Below are positions 26,783-36,485 of a stretch of DNA of 64,000 bases, in pieces. Source of the DNA: Desulfobulbaceae bacterium. GTDB taxonomy: Bacteria > Desulfobacterota > Desulfobulbia > Desulfobulbales > Desulfocapsaceae. The number at the start of each line of letters is the position of its first letter. Positions within the stretch are counted from its first letter, which is position 1. A model generated the notes under the pieces. It saw only the letters and a program-made list of their open reading frames with translations. It searched no databases and was not told the origin of the DNA. The stretch is from contig JAFLKM010000025.1 of NCBI GenBank assembly GCA_019163335.1, forward strand, positions 1 to 64,000, written 5' to 3'. A program made the position numbers and the translations under genes.

Positions 26783-28876
26783 ATGAAAAAGCAGGTTTCC
26801 GTTTTAGTGCCTTACAGAGGAGTATCTTGTTCTTTTTACAAGAAAATACTCTGCAAAAGGCACTTATCCCGTTTGTCGGGGTTAGCGTTGTGTACCATGT
26901 TCAGTCTTAATGTAAGCAGCACGCTGGCCGCAGGCGATGGCCAGACCACAGACAGCGGGGCTGATGCCGTCCCCGGTGTCGAGACGATCAACGGCAAGAC
27001 CTATCTGACCATCACCGCCAGTCGGGTTCTGGAGAAGCAAAGCGGGGTCAGCTCCAATCTGACGGTGATCGATCGGGAGGAGATTGAACGCAGTAGTGCC
27101 GATTCGGTGGGTGATCTGATTGCCGAACAGGGTGTCGGGCATGTGCATAAATATCCAGGCGTTGCGACGTCCATCGGTATTCGCGGCTTTCGCACCGATA
27201 CCCATGGCAACGATCTCCAAGGACACGTGCTGGTGTTGCTCGATGGTCGCCGGGCGGGAACCGGCAATCTTGCCAAGATTATGACGAAAAACGTTGAACG
27301 CATCGAGATTATCCGTGGTCCCGGTGCGGTTCAGTATGGTTCCGGAGGGATGGGCGGGGTGGTCAATATCATCACCCGTCAGGGCAAAAGCAATTCCGCT
27401 TTTGTCGAGGGCGGGGGGGGGAGTTTTGGCGAGGCGGAAGGAAGCATCGGCGGCACAGCCAAGGAGAAGGGCTTTGATTTTGCCGGAGCCCTCAGCCATT
27501 CCACCCAGGGTGACTATAAAACCGGCAGCGGTGTGACCTTTGCCAATACCGGTTTTGATGGCCAGACCGGCGCCAGCCTCAATGGCGGGTACGAGTTTTC
27601 CCCCCATAACCGTTTCGGGGTGATCGTCACTGATTATGATGTCGATCGTGCCGGTGATCCCGGCTATCTGAGTGCCAATGATACCGACAATTATAGTGAC
27701 AAGAGCAATTACTCCGTGGACAGCTCGTACAATGGTCAAAGCAGCTCCGGCCGTTATCAGTGGATGGGGCGCTACTTCTTCGGCAAGGATGAGAATATCT
27801 GGAACGATCCTCGGCTTTCCAATGCCTCGGGCTATGATGACGGCATCGCGACAAGCAATAAAACCGACCAGCAAGGGGCCCAGGCCCAGATAAGCGGGGC
27901 GCTTGGAGCGCTGCATCTGACCACCGGCCTTGACTGGCTCCATTATGAAGTGGAAAATACCTATAGCCCGCAGCGGACCACCTATGACAACCCGGCCCTT
28001 TTCCTGCTGGCAAGAGTTGGCTTTCTCGACGAGCGGTTGACCCTCTCCGGCGGTGTCCGTCAAGATTGGTACGCCGTGGAGGTTGAGCAGCCGGCCGGCC
28101 GCGACGAGGACACTTCCCATTTTACGCCGCAAGTCGGCCTGGCATATCTGCTCACCGATGCCCTCAAACTCCGAGCCCAGGTGGCGCAGGGCTTTGTTAT
28201 GCCCTCTGCCGATCAGCTTGCCATTGATATCCTGGCCGCTGGACGCCGCACCGTTGGCAATCCAGATCTTGATCCTGAAACAAGTATGACCTGGGAGGGC
28301 GGGGTTGATTACACGAAGTCGGGGCTGAAGGGGGCTTTGACCTGGTTTACCACCGACTTTGATGATAAGATCGTCCGTAAAAGTCTGCCGGGCAATATCA
28401 CCAGCTTCACCAATCTGGGCAGCGCCAGCATCAGCGGGATTGAGGCCGCTCTTTCCTATGATGTCGGTGAACCCCTGCACTGGGCATGGGAGGTCCGGCC
28501 TTTTGTCGATATGACCTGGCTGACCCGCTACGAGGATAATGCCACGGGAGAGGATCTGACCTACATAAGCGATAGGACCCTGTCCACGGGACTGTCCTTT
28601 GCCGATGGTGCCGGAGGACTTTCCGGTCGGCTCAACGTCACCTATACCGGACCGCAGCAGGTGGATGACTGGGAAGATACCTATACCGTGGTGGAGCTTG
28701 ACAGCTTTGTTGTCACCGATCTGAGTCTCAGCTACCGGTTCCTGCGCAGTGAGCAACTGGGTGACTTCACTGTTCGTGGCGAGCTGTGCAACCTTTTTGA
28801 TCAAGACTATGCCTATGTCAAGGGCTACCCGATGCCGGGCCGCTCGATATGGGCCGGGTTGAAGTGGGAATGGTAG
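26783..28876 (+). CDS. btuB: TonB-dependent outer-membrane receptor, probable cobalamin receptor BtuB
   Basis: SD GGGAG before ATG; plug IEIIRGPGAVQYGSGGMGGVVNIITRQGK; C-terminal beta-barrel ending GLKWEW; downstream of B12 riboswitch. Confidence 0.9.
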   Translation: MKKQVSVLVPYRGVSCSFYKKILCKRHLSRLSGLALCTMFSLNVSSTLAAGDGQTTDSGADAVPGVETINGKTYLTITASRVLEKQSGVSSNLTVIDREEIERSSADSVGDLIAEQGVGHVHKYPGVATSIGIRGFRTDTHGNDLQGHVLVLLDGRRAGTGNLAKIMTKNVERIEIIRGPGAVQYGSGGMGGVVNIITRQGKSNSAFVEGGGGSFGEAEGSIGGTAKEKGFDFAGALSHSTQGDYKTGSGVTFANTGFDGQTGASLNGGYEFSPHNRFGVIVTDYDVDRAGDPGYLSANDTDNYSDKSNYSVDSSYNGQSSSGRYQWMGRYFFGKDENIWNDPRLSNASGYDDGIATSNKTDQQGAQAQISGALGALHLTTGLDWLHYEVENTYSPQRTTYDNPALFLLARVGFLDERLTLSGGVRQDWYAVEVEQPAGRDEDTSHFTPQVGLAYLLTDALKLRAQVAQGFVMPSADQLAIDILAAGRRTVGNPDLDPETSMTWEGGVDYTKSGLKGALTWFTTDFDDKIVRKSLPGNITSFTNLGSASISGIEAALSYDVGEPLHWAWEVRPFVDMTWLTRYEDNATGEDLTYISDRTLSTGLSFADGAGGLSGRLNVTYTGPQQVDDWEDTYTVVELDSFVVTDLSLSYRFLRSEQLGDFTVRGELCNLFDQDYAYVKGYPMPGRSIWAGLKWEW
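26807..26880 (+). repeat. Dispersed bipartite-hairpin element, copy 3, inside the btuB signal-peptide coding region
   Basis: GTGCCTTACAGAGGAGTATCTTGTTCTTTTTACAAGAAAATACTCTGCAAAAGGCAC-TTAT-CCCGTTTGTCGGG; matches 18913-18988 on minus strand. Confidence 0.82.
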
Positions 28877-28945
28877 ATCCTGTTTTGGAATAAGCGGAGA
28901 TTTTTTGCTCCATGGGGTGGTCTGTTGCTGTATGTAAATAACAGC

Positions 28946-28981
28946 ACCACCCCCAACCCCCTCCTTGAACAAAGGAGGGGG
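28946..28981 (+). repeat. CCCCCTCCTT/AAGGAGGGGG hairpin repeat (REP-like), copy 1
   Basis: CACCACCCCCAACCCCCTCCTTgaacaAAGGAGGGGG. Confidence 0.8.
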
Positions 28982-29059
28982 CTTTAGGGTGCTTTTAAAG
29001 ATTCCCTGTTGATCTTATTTGAGCCTCCAAGGGCTTGATTTGAGAAATAAAACAAAAAA

Positions 29060-29920
29060 ATGAATAAATTCAAAGTGCTCACTCTCTTTCTGCTTCTGTT
29101 TATGGGCCTTGCCTTCTCGCCGGCAGATGCCTTCAGTCAGGAGGAACGGGTTCCCCAGCGGATTGTCTCGCTGGGGCCGATCAATACCGAAAATGTTTAT
29201 CTTCTCGGGGCCCAGGATCGACTGGTGGCCAATACCAGTTATTGCGTTCATCCGCCGGCGGCGAAGGAAAAAGTGAAGATCGGTTCGGTGATGCATTTTA
29301 ATATCGAGCAGATTCTCAGTCTCGAGCCGGATCTGATTCTGGCCACCGGTCTGACCAGTCCCCAGCAGGTCGCCCAGCTTTCGGCCTCCGGGGTGCGGGT
29401 GGTGCATTTTCATCAGCCATCGAGTTTTGCTTCCATTTGTGACCATTTTCTGGAGCTTGGAAAACTGCTGGGGCTTGAAGCAAAGGCCAGAGACATCATT
29501 GCCGAGGCGCAGGCAGAGGTTCGTGAAATTCAAGAGCGGGTGAAGGGGTTGCCGCCCAAAAAAGTGTTTTTGCAGGTGGGAGCCACCCCCCTTTTTTCTT
29601 CGGTGGACAGTTCCTTTACCAATGACTTTATTGTCCTCGCCGGTGGAATCAATATCGCTGCCGGCAAGCGGGAAGGCCGCTATAACTATGAGATGGTCAC
29701 CGCCCAGAATCCCGATGTGATTATCGTCGCGATCATGGGCAGTGAAGGGGGCATGGGCAGCAGGGAAAAAGAGGAGTGGCAGCGTTTTACCCCCATTTCA
29801 GCGGTGCGGAATGGACAGGTCTTCGTGGTTGATCCCGATCTTATCTGCAGCCCCTCACCCCTGACCTTTGTCAAGGGATTGGAAACGATTGCGAACCTGA
29901 TTCATCCGCTGGAAGAATGA
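29060..29920 (+). CDS. btuF: ABC transporter substrate-binding protein, BtuF-like
   Basis: Signal peptide; RIVSLGPINTENVYLLGAQDRLVANTSYC; SLEPDLILATGLTSPQQVAQL; next to btuB. Confidence 0.8.
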   Translation: MNKFKVLTLFLLLFMGLAFSPADAFSQEERVPQRIVSLGPINTENVYLLGAQDRLVANTSYCVHPPAAKEKVKIGSVMHFNIEQILSLEPDLILATGLTSPQQVAQLSASGVRVVHFHQPSSFASICDHFLELGKLLGLEAKARDIIAEAQAEVREIQERVKGLPPKKVFLQVGATPLFSSVDSSFTNDFIVLAGGINIAAGKREGRYNYEMVTAQNPDVIIVAIMGSEGGMGSREKEEWQRFTPISAVRNGQVFVVDPDLICSPSPLTFVKGLETIANLIHPLEE

Positions 29921-29984
29921 GGGCGATTGGATTATCCCCCGCCCTGCTTTTATGGGGCAGAAATTTTGCCAGGTAAAAGATTAT

Positions 29985-30015
29985 CACCCCCGGCCCCTCC
30001 TAAAACAGGAGGGGA
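29985..30015 (+). repeat. CCCCTCCT/AGGAGGGG hairpin repeat, copy 2
   Basis: CACCCCCGGCCCCTCCTaaaacAGGAGGGG. Confidence 0.75.
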
Positions 30016-30082
30016 GCAGAGCTGCTCTTTCCTGACAGCGGAAGGGTGTGGATAATGCCACAGAAGCCAAGGTCTTAAAAGT

Positions 30083-30117
30083 CCCCTCCTGATTTAGGAG
30101 GGGGTTGGGGGTGGTTA
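30083..30117 (-). repeat. CCCCTCCT/AGGAGGGG hairpin repeat, copy 3 (inverted relative to copy 2)
   Basis: CCCCTCCTgatttAGGAGGGGGTTGGGGGTGGTTATCC. Confidence 0.78.
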
Positions 30118-30173
30118 TCCTTCCCTTTTCAGCAATTCAAAATCATCAATCTATCCATCTTCTCAGATAAAAT

Positions 30174-31451
30174 ATGTCATTTACAAGCCTTGGACTCTCT
30201 GCTGCCCTGCTTCAAGCCATTGAAGATGCTGGTTATATCACTCCCACGCCGGTTCAGCGTAAGGCGATCCCGGCGGTTCTTTCCGGCAGGGATGTTATGG
30301 CGGCGGCCCAGACCGGTACCGGCAAGACCGCTGCTTTTGTCCTGCCTCTGCTGCAGCGTCTGGCCGGAGGTTGCGGGGTGCAGGCCAATCATATCCGCGC
30401 CCTGGTGCTGGTGCCGACCCGGGAACTGGCGGAACAGGTGGCAGGAACCGTTGCCATTTATGGCAGGCATCTGTCACTGAAGTCGGGTGTGGTGTATGGC
30501 GGGGTGAAGATCAATCCGCAGATGATGAAATTGAGGGGCGGGGTCGATGTGCTGGTGGCAACGCCTGGTCGTCTGCTGGATCTTTTCAACCAGAACGCCG
30601 TGCGGTTTGCCCTGGTGGAGACCCTGGTCCTCGATGAGGCTGACCGGATGCTTGATCTGGGGTTTATTGCCGATATCCGCAAGATCCTGGCCCTGCTCCC
30701 GGTCAGACGGCAGAACCTCCTTTTCTCGGCCACTTTTTCCGGTGAGATTCGTACCCTCACCCAGGGGTTGCTTAGAAATCCGGTGCAGATAGAGGTCAGC
30801 CCCCGCAACTCGGCGGCCAAAGGGGTGAAACAGTGGGTGTATGAGGCGGATAAAGGCAGGAAGCCGGCCCTGCTCAGTTATCTGGTGCGCAATAGAGGCT
30901 GGGTACAGGTGCTGGTGTTTGTTCGGACCCGCAGTGGGGCCGACAGTCTGGCCCGGAAACTGGTAAGCGATGGCATTGTTTCGGCGGTGATCCACGGGGA
31001 AAAGACCCAGGCAGAGCGTTCCCGCGTCCTTGCTGATTTTAAGGCGGGTCAGATCCGGGTTCTCGTTGCAACCGACATTGCCTCCCGCGGCCTTGACATC
31101 AGCGAACTGCCGCAGGTGATCAACTTTGACTTGCCGAAGGTGGCGGAGGACTACATTCACCGCATCGGCCGCACTGGCCGTGCCGGTTTACAAGGGGAAG
31201 GGATCTCACTGGTCAGCGCCGATGAGGTGCAGCAGCTTGCCGCCATTGAGACCCTGATCGGCCAGACCCTGGAGCGAGAGGTTGTCACTGGTTTTATCCC
31301 GACCCATAGTGTTCCCTTGACCCGGCAACTCAAAGTCCGTCCCAAAAAACCAAAGAAATCAAAACCACTGGAAGCAAAAGGGGACCATCGACCGTCGGCC
31401 GGAGACAAGAAAAACAGCAGCCCAAAAGTGCGCCGCCGGGGCAAACCTTAG
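30174..31451 (+). CDS. DEAD/DEAH-box RNA helicase (RhlE-like)
   Basis: [57 protein letters not shown]; basic C-terminal tail. Confidence 0.96.
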   Translation: MSFTSLGLSAALLQAIEDAGYITPTPVQRKAIPAVLSGRDVMAAAQTGTGKTAAFVLPLLQRLAGGCGVQANHIRALVLVPTRELAEQVAGTVAIYGRHLSLKSGVVYGGVKINPQMMKLRGGVDVLVATPGRLLDLFNQNAVRFALVETLVLDEADRMLDLGFIADIRKILALLPVRRQNLLFSATFSGEIRTLTQGLLRNPVQIEVSPRNSAAKGVKQWVYEADKGRKPALLSYLVRNRGWVQVLVFVRTRSGADSLARKLVSDGIVSAVIHGEKTQAERSRVLADFKAGQIRVLVATDIASRGLDISELPQVINFDLPKVAEDYIHRIGRTGRAGLQGEGISLVSADEVQQLAAIETLIGQTLEREVVTGFIPTHSVPLTRQLKVRPKKPKKSKPLEAKGDHRPSAGDKKNSSPKVRRRGKP

Positions 31452-31600
31452 GAAGTCAAAACCATATCTGGCGTCCTCGCCTCGCCCTTCCCCCACAATT
31501 TCTTTGCCGTAAGAGAGGTTGCTCCTTGCTCCTCACAAGCCTTCCATACTCGTCAACAGAGTCCAAAGGGCTTGTTTCGTTGGCATATCAACCCCATTCA

Positions 31601-34324
31601 TCATGAAAGCAGGGCCTCTTCAATGACTGTTTGCAATCTCGTCAGCTCAAAGGGTTTGCTGATGGCAGCACGAAATCCGTAGGCACGAAAGTTGGCCATG
31701 ACCGGATCGTTGGAGTAGCCGCTGGAGACAATGAGCCGGGCATTGGGATACTTCTGTAGGAGGATGGATGCCGCCTCTCTTCCACCCATGCCGCCGGGGA
31801 TGGTCAGATCCATGATCGCCAGGTCCACCGGAGTGCCGGCAGCTTGTAATGTCTCATACATTCTGACGGCCTCGGTCCCGTTGTCAACCAGCACGGCTTG
31901 ATGCCCAAGGGTGGTAAGTTGGTGCCTGATAACCTCGCGGATAATCATCTCGTCATCAAGAACCATAACCCGTGCCGATTTGACGGGTTTAACTGGAGAT
32001 GGCAGTCGTGCCAGCATGGTGCCGGATGGCCCATCCTGCATGGAATGCACCGGTAGGTAGATGGTAAAGGTCGTGCCCTGATCGGGCTCGGATTGCACCA
32101 GCAGATAGCCGTTATGTTTGCGGATAATGGAATGGCAGATGGCCAGGCCTAGTCCGTTGCCCGTCTCCTTGGTGGTAAAGTAAGGATCAAAGATCCGGTC
32201 GATGATGTGCTGCGGAATGCCGCATCCGCTATCCTGGATCGTAATGCGGACATAGGAGCCTTCGTCGCTTTTGAGTAGGGGTTCGGACGCAGGGTCACTG
32301 ATGTTGGAGCCGGCGATGATGATTCTGCCGCCCTCGGGCATGGCATGTTTGGCATTGATGATGATATTCTGGATGACCTGGCTGATCTGGCCGACGTCCA
32401 CCTCCGCCTTCCATAGATCTTCGGGAAAGTGGTACTCACAGCCGACCCGGCTGCCATGCAATACGAAATCAGCGGAATCCTGGATAATTGCAGGCAGCGA
32501 GGCGCTGTCCTTCACGGGATTGCCTCCCTTGGAGAAGGTGAGCAGCTGCTTGGTCAGATAGCTTGCCCGCATCACCGCTTTCTGGGCATCAGCCAGGAGA
32601 ACAGAGGTGCCTTCGTCTTTTCCGGCGATGCGGAAGGCCGCAACTTCGATATTGCCCAGGATGGCTGCCAGAATATTGTTGAAATCATGGGCGATTCCCC
32701 CGGCAAGCACGCCTACGGACTCGAGTTTCATGACCTTGAACAGTTCATTTTCAATTCTCTTCTCATGGGTAATGTCGCGGAAGACGATCACCACCCCGAT
32801 CATATTGCTGTCCCAGTCGAGGATGGGTGAACAGCTGTCGGCGATACTGCGGATGGCCCCGTTTCTGGCAACTAATGCCGTGTCGCCAACAAGCGTTATG
32901 GGGCGGCCCGTTTTCAGGACAGTGTGAACCGGACTTGGAATGGGGGAATCGGTTTTTTCATCAATAAGGGCAAAGATGGCGGTGACTTCCTGTCCCTGAG
33001 CCTCTTCATTGGTCCAGCCGGTCAGTTCCTGCGCCGCGCTGTTGATAAGGACAACTTTGCCCTCCGTGTCGGTTGTGATCACGGCATCTCCAATGGAATG
33101 GAGGGTTACCGCCAGTCGTTCCTTTTCATCTGCCAGAGCCTTCTGGGCGTTTAATCTGACCGTGACTTCTGTCTCCAGTCCATGGGTGAAGGTCTGGATT
33201 CGTTTGATCATGGTGTTGAACCCCTTAACCAATTTACCAATCTCGTCGTTGCGGGTAACCGGCAGTGCTGTTTGATCGAAGGTTCCGTCTTCCATGCCCT
33301 GCATTGCCTTGGACAGAGCATTGACCGGTGAGGCAATGGAGCGGGCGACAAAAAAGGTGATGACTGCAGCTAGCAGCATCGCCGTAAGAAAAATGACGAT
33401 GATCTGCAGGATGGCTTCTTGGATCAGGGTCCAGGCGCGTTCATAATCAAGGATTGTGACCAGGGTGGTGGCCGGTTTCCCATCCGGGCCGGCAATTTCT
33501 GCTGAATTGAAGATTTTGCGCTTCCCATCCACTGAACAAAATAAGATTGGCAATGAATCCGCAGAACTTGAAGTTTTCGATTCAGCAAGGGCTTTCAGGA
33601 GTTTATTGGGGTTCGAAGCATGAAGGACATAGGAGGATGCGAAATATTTATCCATTGTTACCAGGGCGGTATAATCGGCCCCGGAGGCCTTCTGCATGGC
33701 CTGCATCATTGGAGTGTTGTCAGAAAGTCGGACGGCGGAAAGAAGTGTGCCGATGTGGGTGTCTCGAATCTTGATCGGAACGGCCGATTCAAGCAGAAGT
33801 TCTGTCTGCGCCTGCCATTTGTCAGGTAAGCCGACAGCCGCCCGGGCGAGAAGGGGATGGTCTTCCTGGATCGTGATGGTGATGCTGTTCCCTTGTAAAG
33901 CCTGGCGAACCAGTGGGTGCTGGGAAATATTAGCGGTGTCATCAGTCATCGACGGATACATGGCCACGATGTTGCCGGAGATGTCGGTGGCCAGAAGAAA
34001 ATCCATCTTGTATTCTCGAGCCAGAATTTCCAGCTGTTTTTCCAGCTGGGGCAGAACGCCCAGGCGGAGGGTGGTCTTGCAGGTGTTATCGTTGGCCGTG
34101 GCAATGGTTGTCAGTGCCAGTCGATCTTCGATATTTTGATAGAAGAGCTTGCAGGCACCAAGGCTTGCTTGCAGTTCCCGGTTTAGACTGCGGTTGACTT
34201 GTTCCCTGTAGGAGAAAAAAGCGAACACTGTGGCGAGAAGCATGGGAAGGAGAACGACGCCCATTGCCATAAAGGTGAGCTTGGAGCGAAGGGAATAAAA
34301 TGCATTTTGTCGGATTGGGAGCAT
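31601..34324 (-). CDS. Hybrid sensor histidine kinase (sensor-HAMP-PAS-HisKA-HATPase-REC)
   Basis: GVLAGGIAHDFNNILAAILGNIEVA; DSGCGIPQHIIDRIFDPYFTTKETGNGLGLAICHSIIRKH; C-terminal REC ARVMVLDDEMIIREVIRHQL; start MLPIRQNAF avoids overlap with upstream gene. Confidence 0.9.
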   Translation of the reverse strand: MLPIRQNAFYSLRSKLTFMAMGVVLLPMLLATVFAFFSYREQVNRSLNRELQASLGACKLFYQNIEDRLALTTIATANDNTCKTTLRLGVLPQLEKQLEILAREYKMDFLLATDISGNIVAMYPSMTDDTANISQHPLVRQALQGNSITITIQEDHPLLARAAVGLPDKWQAQTELLLESAVPIKIRDTHIGTLLSAVRLSDNTPMMQAMQKASGADYTALVTMDKYFASSYVLHASNPNKLLKALAESKTSSSADSLPILFCSVDGKRKIFNSAEIAGPDGKPATTLVTILDYERAWTLIQEAILQIIVIFLTAMLLAAVITFFVARSIASPVNALSKAMQGMEDGTFDQTALPVTRNDEIGKLVKGFNTMIKRIQTFTHGLETEVTVRLNAQKALADEKERLAVTLHSIGDAVITTDTEGKVVLINSAAQELTGWTNEEAQGQEVTAIFALIDEKTDSPIPSPVHTVLKTGRPITLVGDTALVARNGAIRSIADSCSPILDWDSNMIGVVIVFRDITHEKRIENELFKVMKLESVGVLAGGIAHDFNNILAAILGNIEVAAFRIAGKDEGTSVLLADAQKAVMRASYLTKQLLTFSKGGNPVKDSASLPAIIQDSADFVLHGSRVGCEYHFPEDLWKAEVDVGQISQVIQNIIINAKHAMPEGGRIIIAGSNISDPASEPLLKSDEGSYVRITIQDSGCGIPQHIIDRIFDPYFTTKETGNGLGLAICHSIIRKHNGYLLVQSEPDQGTTFTIYLPVHSMQDGPSGTMLARLPSPVKPVKSARVMVLDDEMIIREVIRHQLTTLGHQAVLVDNGTEAVRMYETLQAAGTPVDLAIMDLTIPGGMGGREAASILLQKYPNARLIVSSGYSNDPVMANFRAYGFRAAISKPFELTRLQTVIEEALLS

Positions 34325-34346
34325 GTATTTTATCTTTGATAATGGA

Positions 34347-36485
34347 TTAAGGGTGGATGCTTTTTTTTGCATAGATAATATCGGCTGCTTCCAAAATGTC
34401 CACTGGAATTTCGAGGTTCAGTTTTTTTGCCCGGTCAAGGTTCAAAGTTATGGCGTATTTGCCGGGGTTTTCAATGGGAATGTCGCCCGGTTTTGCGCCC
34501 GCCAGCACCTTGACGATCTTGTCGGCAAGTCTTTGTCCGGTCTCCTTGATATCGATGCCGGCGGAGGCAAGAACACCGGCCTCCACCCAGCTACTCATCC
34601 AGGTGAAATCGGGTTTTTTCTGATTGTCCGCCATCCATCTGATCGTCTCCTTTGCCGGGTTGATGGTGCCGTCCTCCTTGATCAGGCTGACCGGGTTAAA
34701 GGTGTAGATGATATCGACGGAGGGGTCGCTGTCATATTTTTTGATCAGGGCCTGGTACTCAGAGAGCCTGGTGACCTTGGCAGCTGGCAGGAAGCGCAGG
34801 GGAAGGGACTCTCGGTGCAGGGCGATATGGGCCTCGTTAGCCTCCGCCATTCGCTTGGCGAAGGGCGTCGAATCGGAGTAGATGGTGACCACGGTCTTGG
34901 CCGTCGGGATAATGTTTGTGATCAGGTTCAGATTCTGGCTTAATGCATGTTCTTCAGTGACACCGGTGACGTTTTTCCCTGGGTGCTCTCTGCTTTCCAT
35001 AAAGGTATGGATGCGGTTGTAATATTCCAGCGGCACATTGGTGCCGGCAAAGAAAACCGGGGTACTGTTGTCGGTCAGGGCCGGCAGGACATGTTCAAAG
35101 GCGTTGTCATCGAGGAGGACAATAATTCGGGGCTTGAGCCGATCCACCTCGGCCAAGGCGAGTTGTGCCTGCTTGTGGATGGCTTCTTCGGTGATATGGG
35201 TTTCCTGGCCATTCATATAATAGTAGTGCAGCTCCAGTTGTTTGCCGTTCTGGTAGCCGGCCTGGGCCAACCCTTCCAGCAGTCCCACTTCGATGGTCGC
35301 CCCGCAGCCGGTTCCCTTCTCATAGCTCTGTATGATGAGCAGAGAAATGAGCCCGGGGTTTACTGATTCACTCGGTTTCAGTTCTACAATGTCATAGAGG
35401 ATATCGGCGGCGCTGAGAATATCCATGGGGATCGTGATCCCCAGTTGCCGGCCCCGCTCCAGGTTGAAGACAATGGCCTGCTCGTCGGCATCGGCAATGG
35501 GGATGCTGCCTGCTGGTTTGCCTTTTAGGATAGAAGCGGCCTGACGACCGGCCTGTTTTCCCATGGCATCAAAATTAACAACCGCCCCGCCAAACATGCC
35601 AAGTTGTGAGTAGAAATTATTGTTAGCCATCTCCGGTTTAGTTGAGTTGGCAAAGACCCAGGTCAGAATCTCCCGAGTCGCGACATTTGTGTTGTTGGCA
35701 GTTTTCAAGGTCGTCAGCACCGGATAGATTGCGCCAACATCCGGGTCTTGATTGATGGTCTTGATTTTTTCTTTCAACTCCTCGAAGGTCTTGACCTGAT
35801 GGTACTCAAGGGTACTGGCCGGAGAAGAGACCCCTGCCATCTCTTTGTCGATCTGTACCCTGAATGCATCACCAGTGGGGGAGCTATCATAGATAAAGGC
35901 GACCTTGCCCATGCCGATGATGCCATGCATGACTTCCAGGGCTTTAGCGATGTGAAGTTTTTCGTAGACACCGGTGACGTTGCCGCCTGGTTCTTCCCGT
36001 GTTGCCATAAATTTTTTGGTCTGGTTATAGTATTCCGGCTGCCGGTTCATGCCGGTAAAAACCACAGGGATGGCACTGCCGGCGAGGGGCAGCATCACCG
36101 TTCTTGCGGCATTGTCATCGATGGTGATTACCAGATCCGGGGCGAATTCTTGGATCTTTTCCAGCGCCAGCCGGCCTCTTTCTTCAATTTGTTCGCGATC
36201 GGTGTACGTCCGCAGGGTATCCATAAAAAAATGTTGCACCTGCAGGTTCCTGCTGTCTTGAAACCCTTCTTTATCCAGAGCATGAATAATGCCGTCCAGT
36301 TGCGGCTTCCCGGTGACCTGGCCTGGTTCGTAGCTGCTGACAATCAGTATCTTTTTGGGTTTCTGTCCTTCCGTGCACAAGCCAGTGCCTTGCAGGATTA
36401 AGATGATGGACAGAAAGAGCAATAGGATAAAAGGGAAAGAACAGTCTGAGGGAAACAGCCCATTTTTGGCGCTTGCATGTGTCAT
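34347..36485 (-). CDS. Periplasmic ABC-type substrate-binding protein (PF04392-like), two tandem domains
   Basis: KKILIVSSYEPGQVTG...VVFTGMNRQPEYYN...GGNVTGVYE duplicated as ISLLIIQSYEKGTGCG...VFFAGTNVPLEYYN...GKNVTGVTE. Confidence 0.8.
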   Translation of the reverse strand: MTHASAKNGLFPSDCSFPFILLLFLSIILILQGTGLCTEGQKPKKILIVSSYEPGQVTGKPQLDGIIHALDKEGFQDSRNLQVQHFFMDTLRTYTDREQIEERGRLALEKIQEFAPDLVITIDDNAARTVMLPLAGSAIPVVFTGMNRQPEYYNQTKKFMATREEPGGNVTGVYEKLHIAKALEVMHGIIGMGKVAFIYDSSPTGDAFRVQIDKEMAGVSSPASTLEYHQVKTFEELKEKIKTINQDPDVGAIYPVLTTLKTANNTNVATREILTWVFANSTKPEMANNNFYSQLGMFGGAVVNFDAMGKQAGRQAASILKGKPAGSIPIADADEQAIVFNLERGRQLGITIPMDILSAADILYDIVELKPSESVNPGLISLLIIQSYEKGTGCGATIEVGLLEGLAQAGYQNGKQLELHYYYMNGQETHITEEAIHKQAQLALAEVDRLKPRIIVLLDDNAFEHVLPALTDNSTPVFFAGTNVPLEYYNRIHTFMESREHPGKNVTGVTEEHALSQNLNLITNIIPTAKTVVTIYSDSTPFAKRMAEANEAHIALHRESLPLRFLPAAKVTRLSEYQALIKKYDSDPSVDIIYTFNPVSLIKEDGTINPAKETIRWMADNQKKPDFTWMSSWVEAGVLASAGIDIKETGQRLADKIVKVLAGAKPGDIPIENPGKYAITLNLDRAKKLNLEIPVDILEAADIIYAKKSIHP

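Noticed and set aside
26882-28972. 696-aa minus-strand ORF
   Set aside because: Antisense to btuB; high-GC shadow ORF with no recognisable domain.
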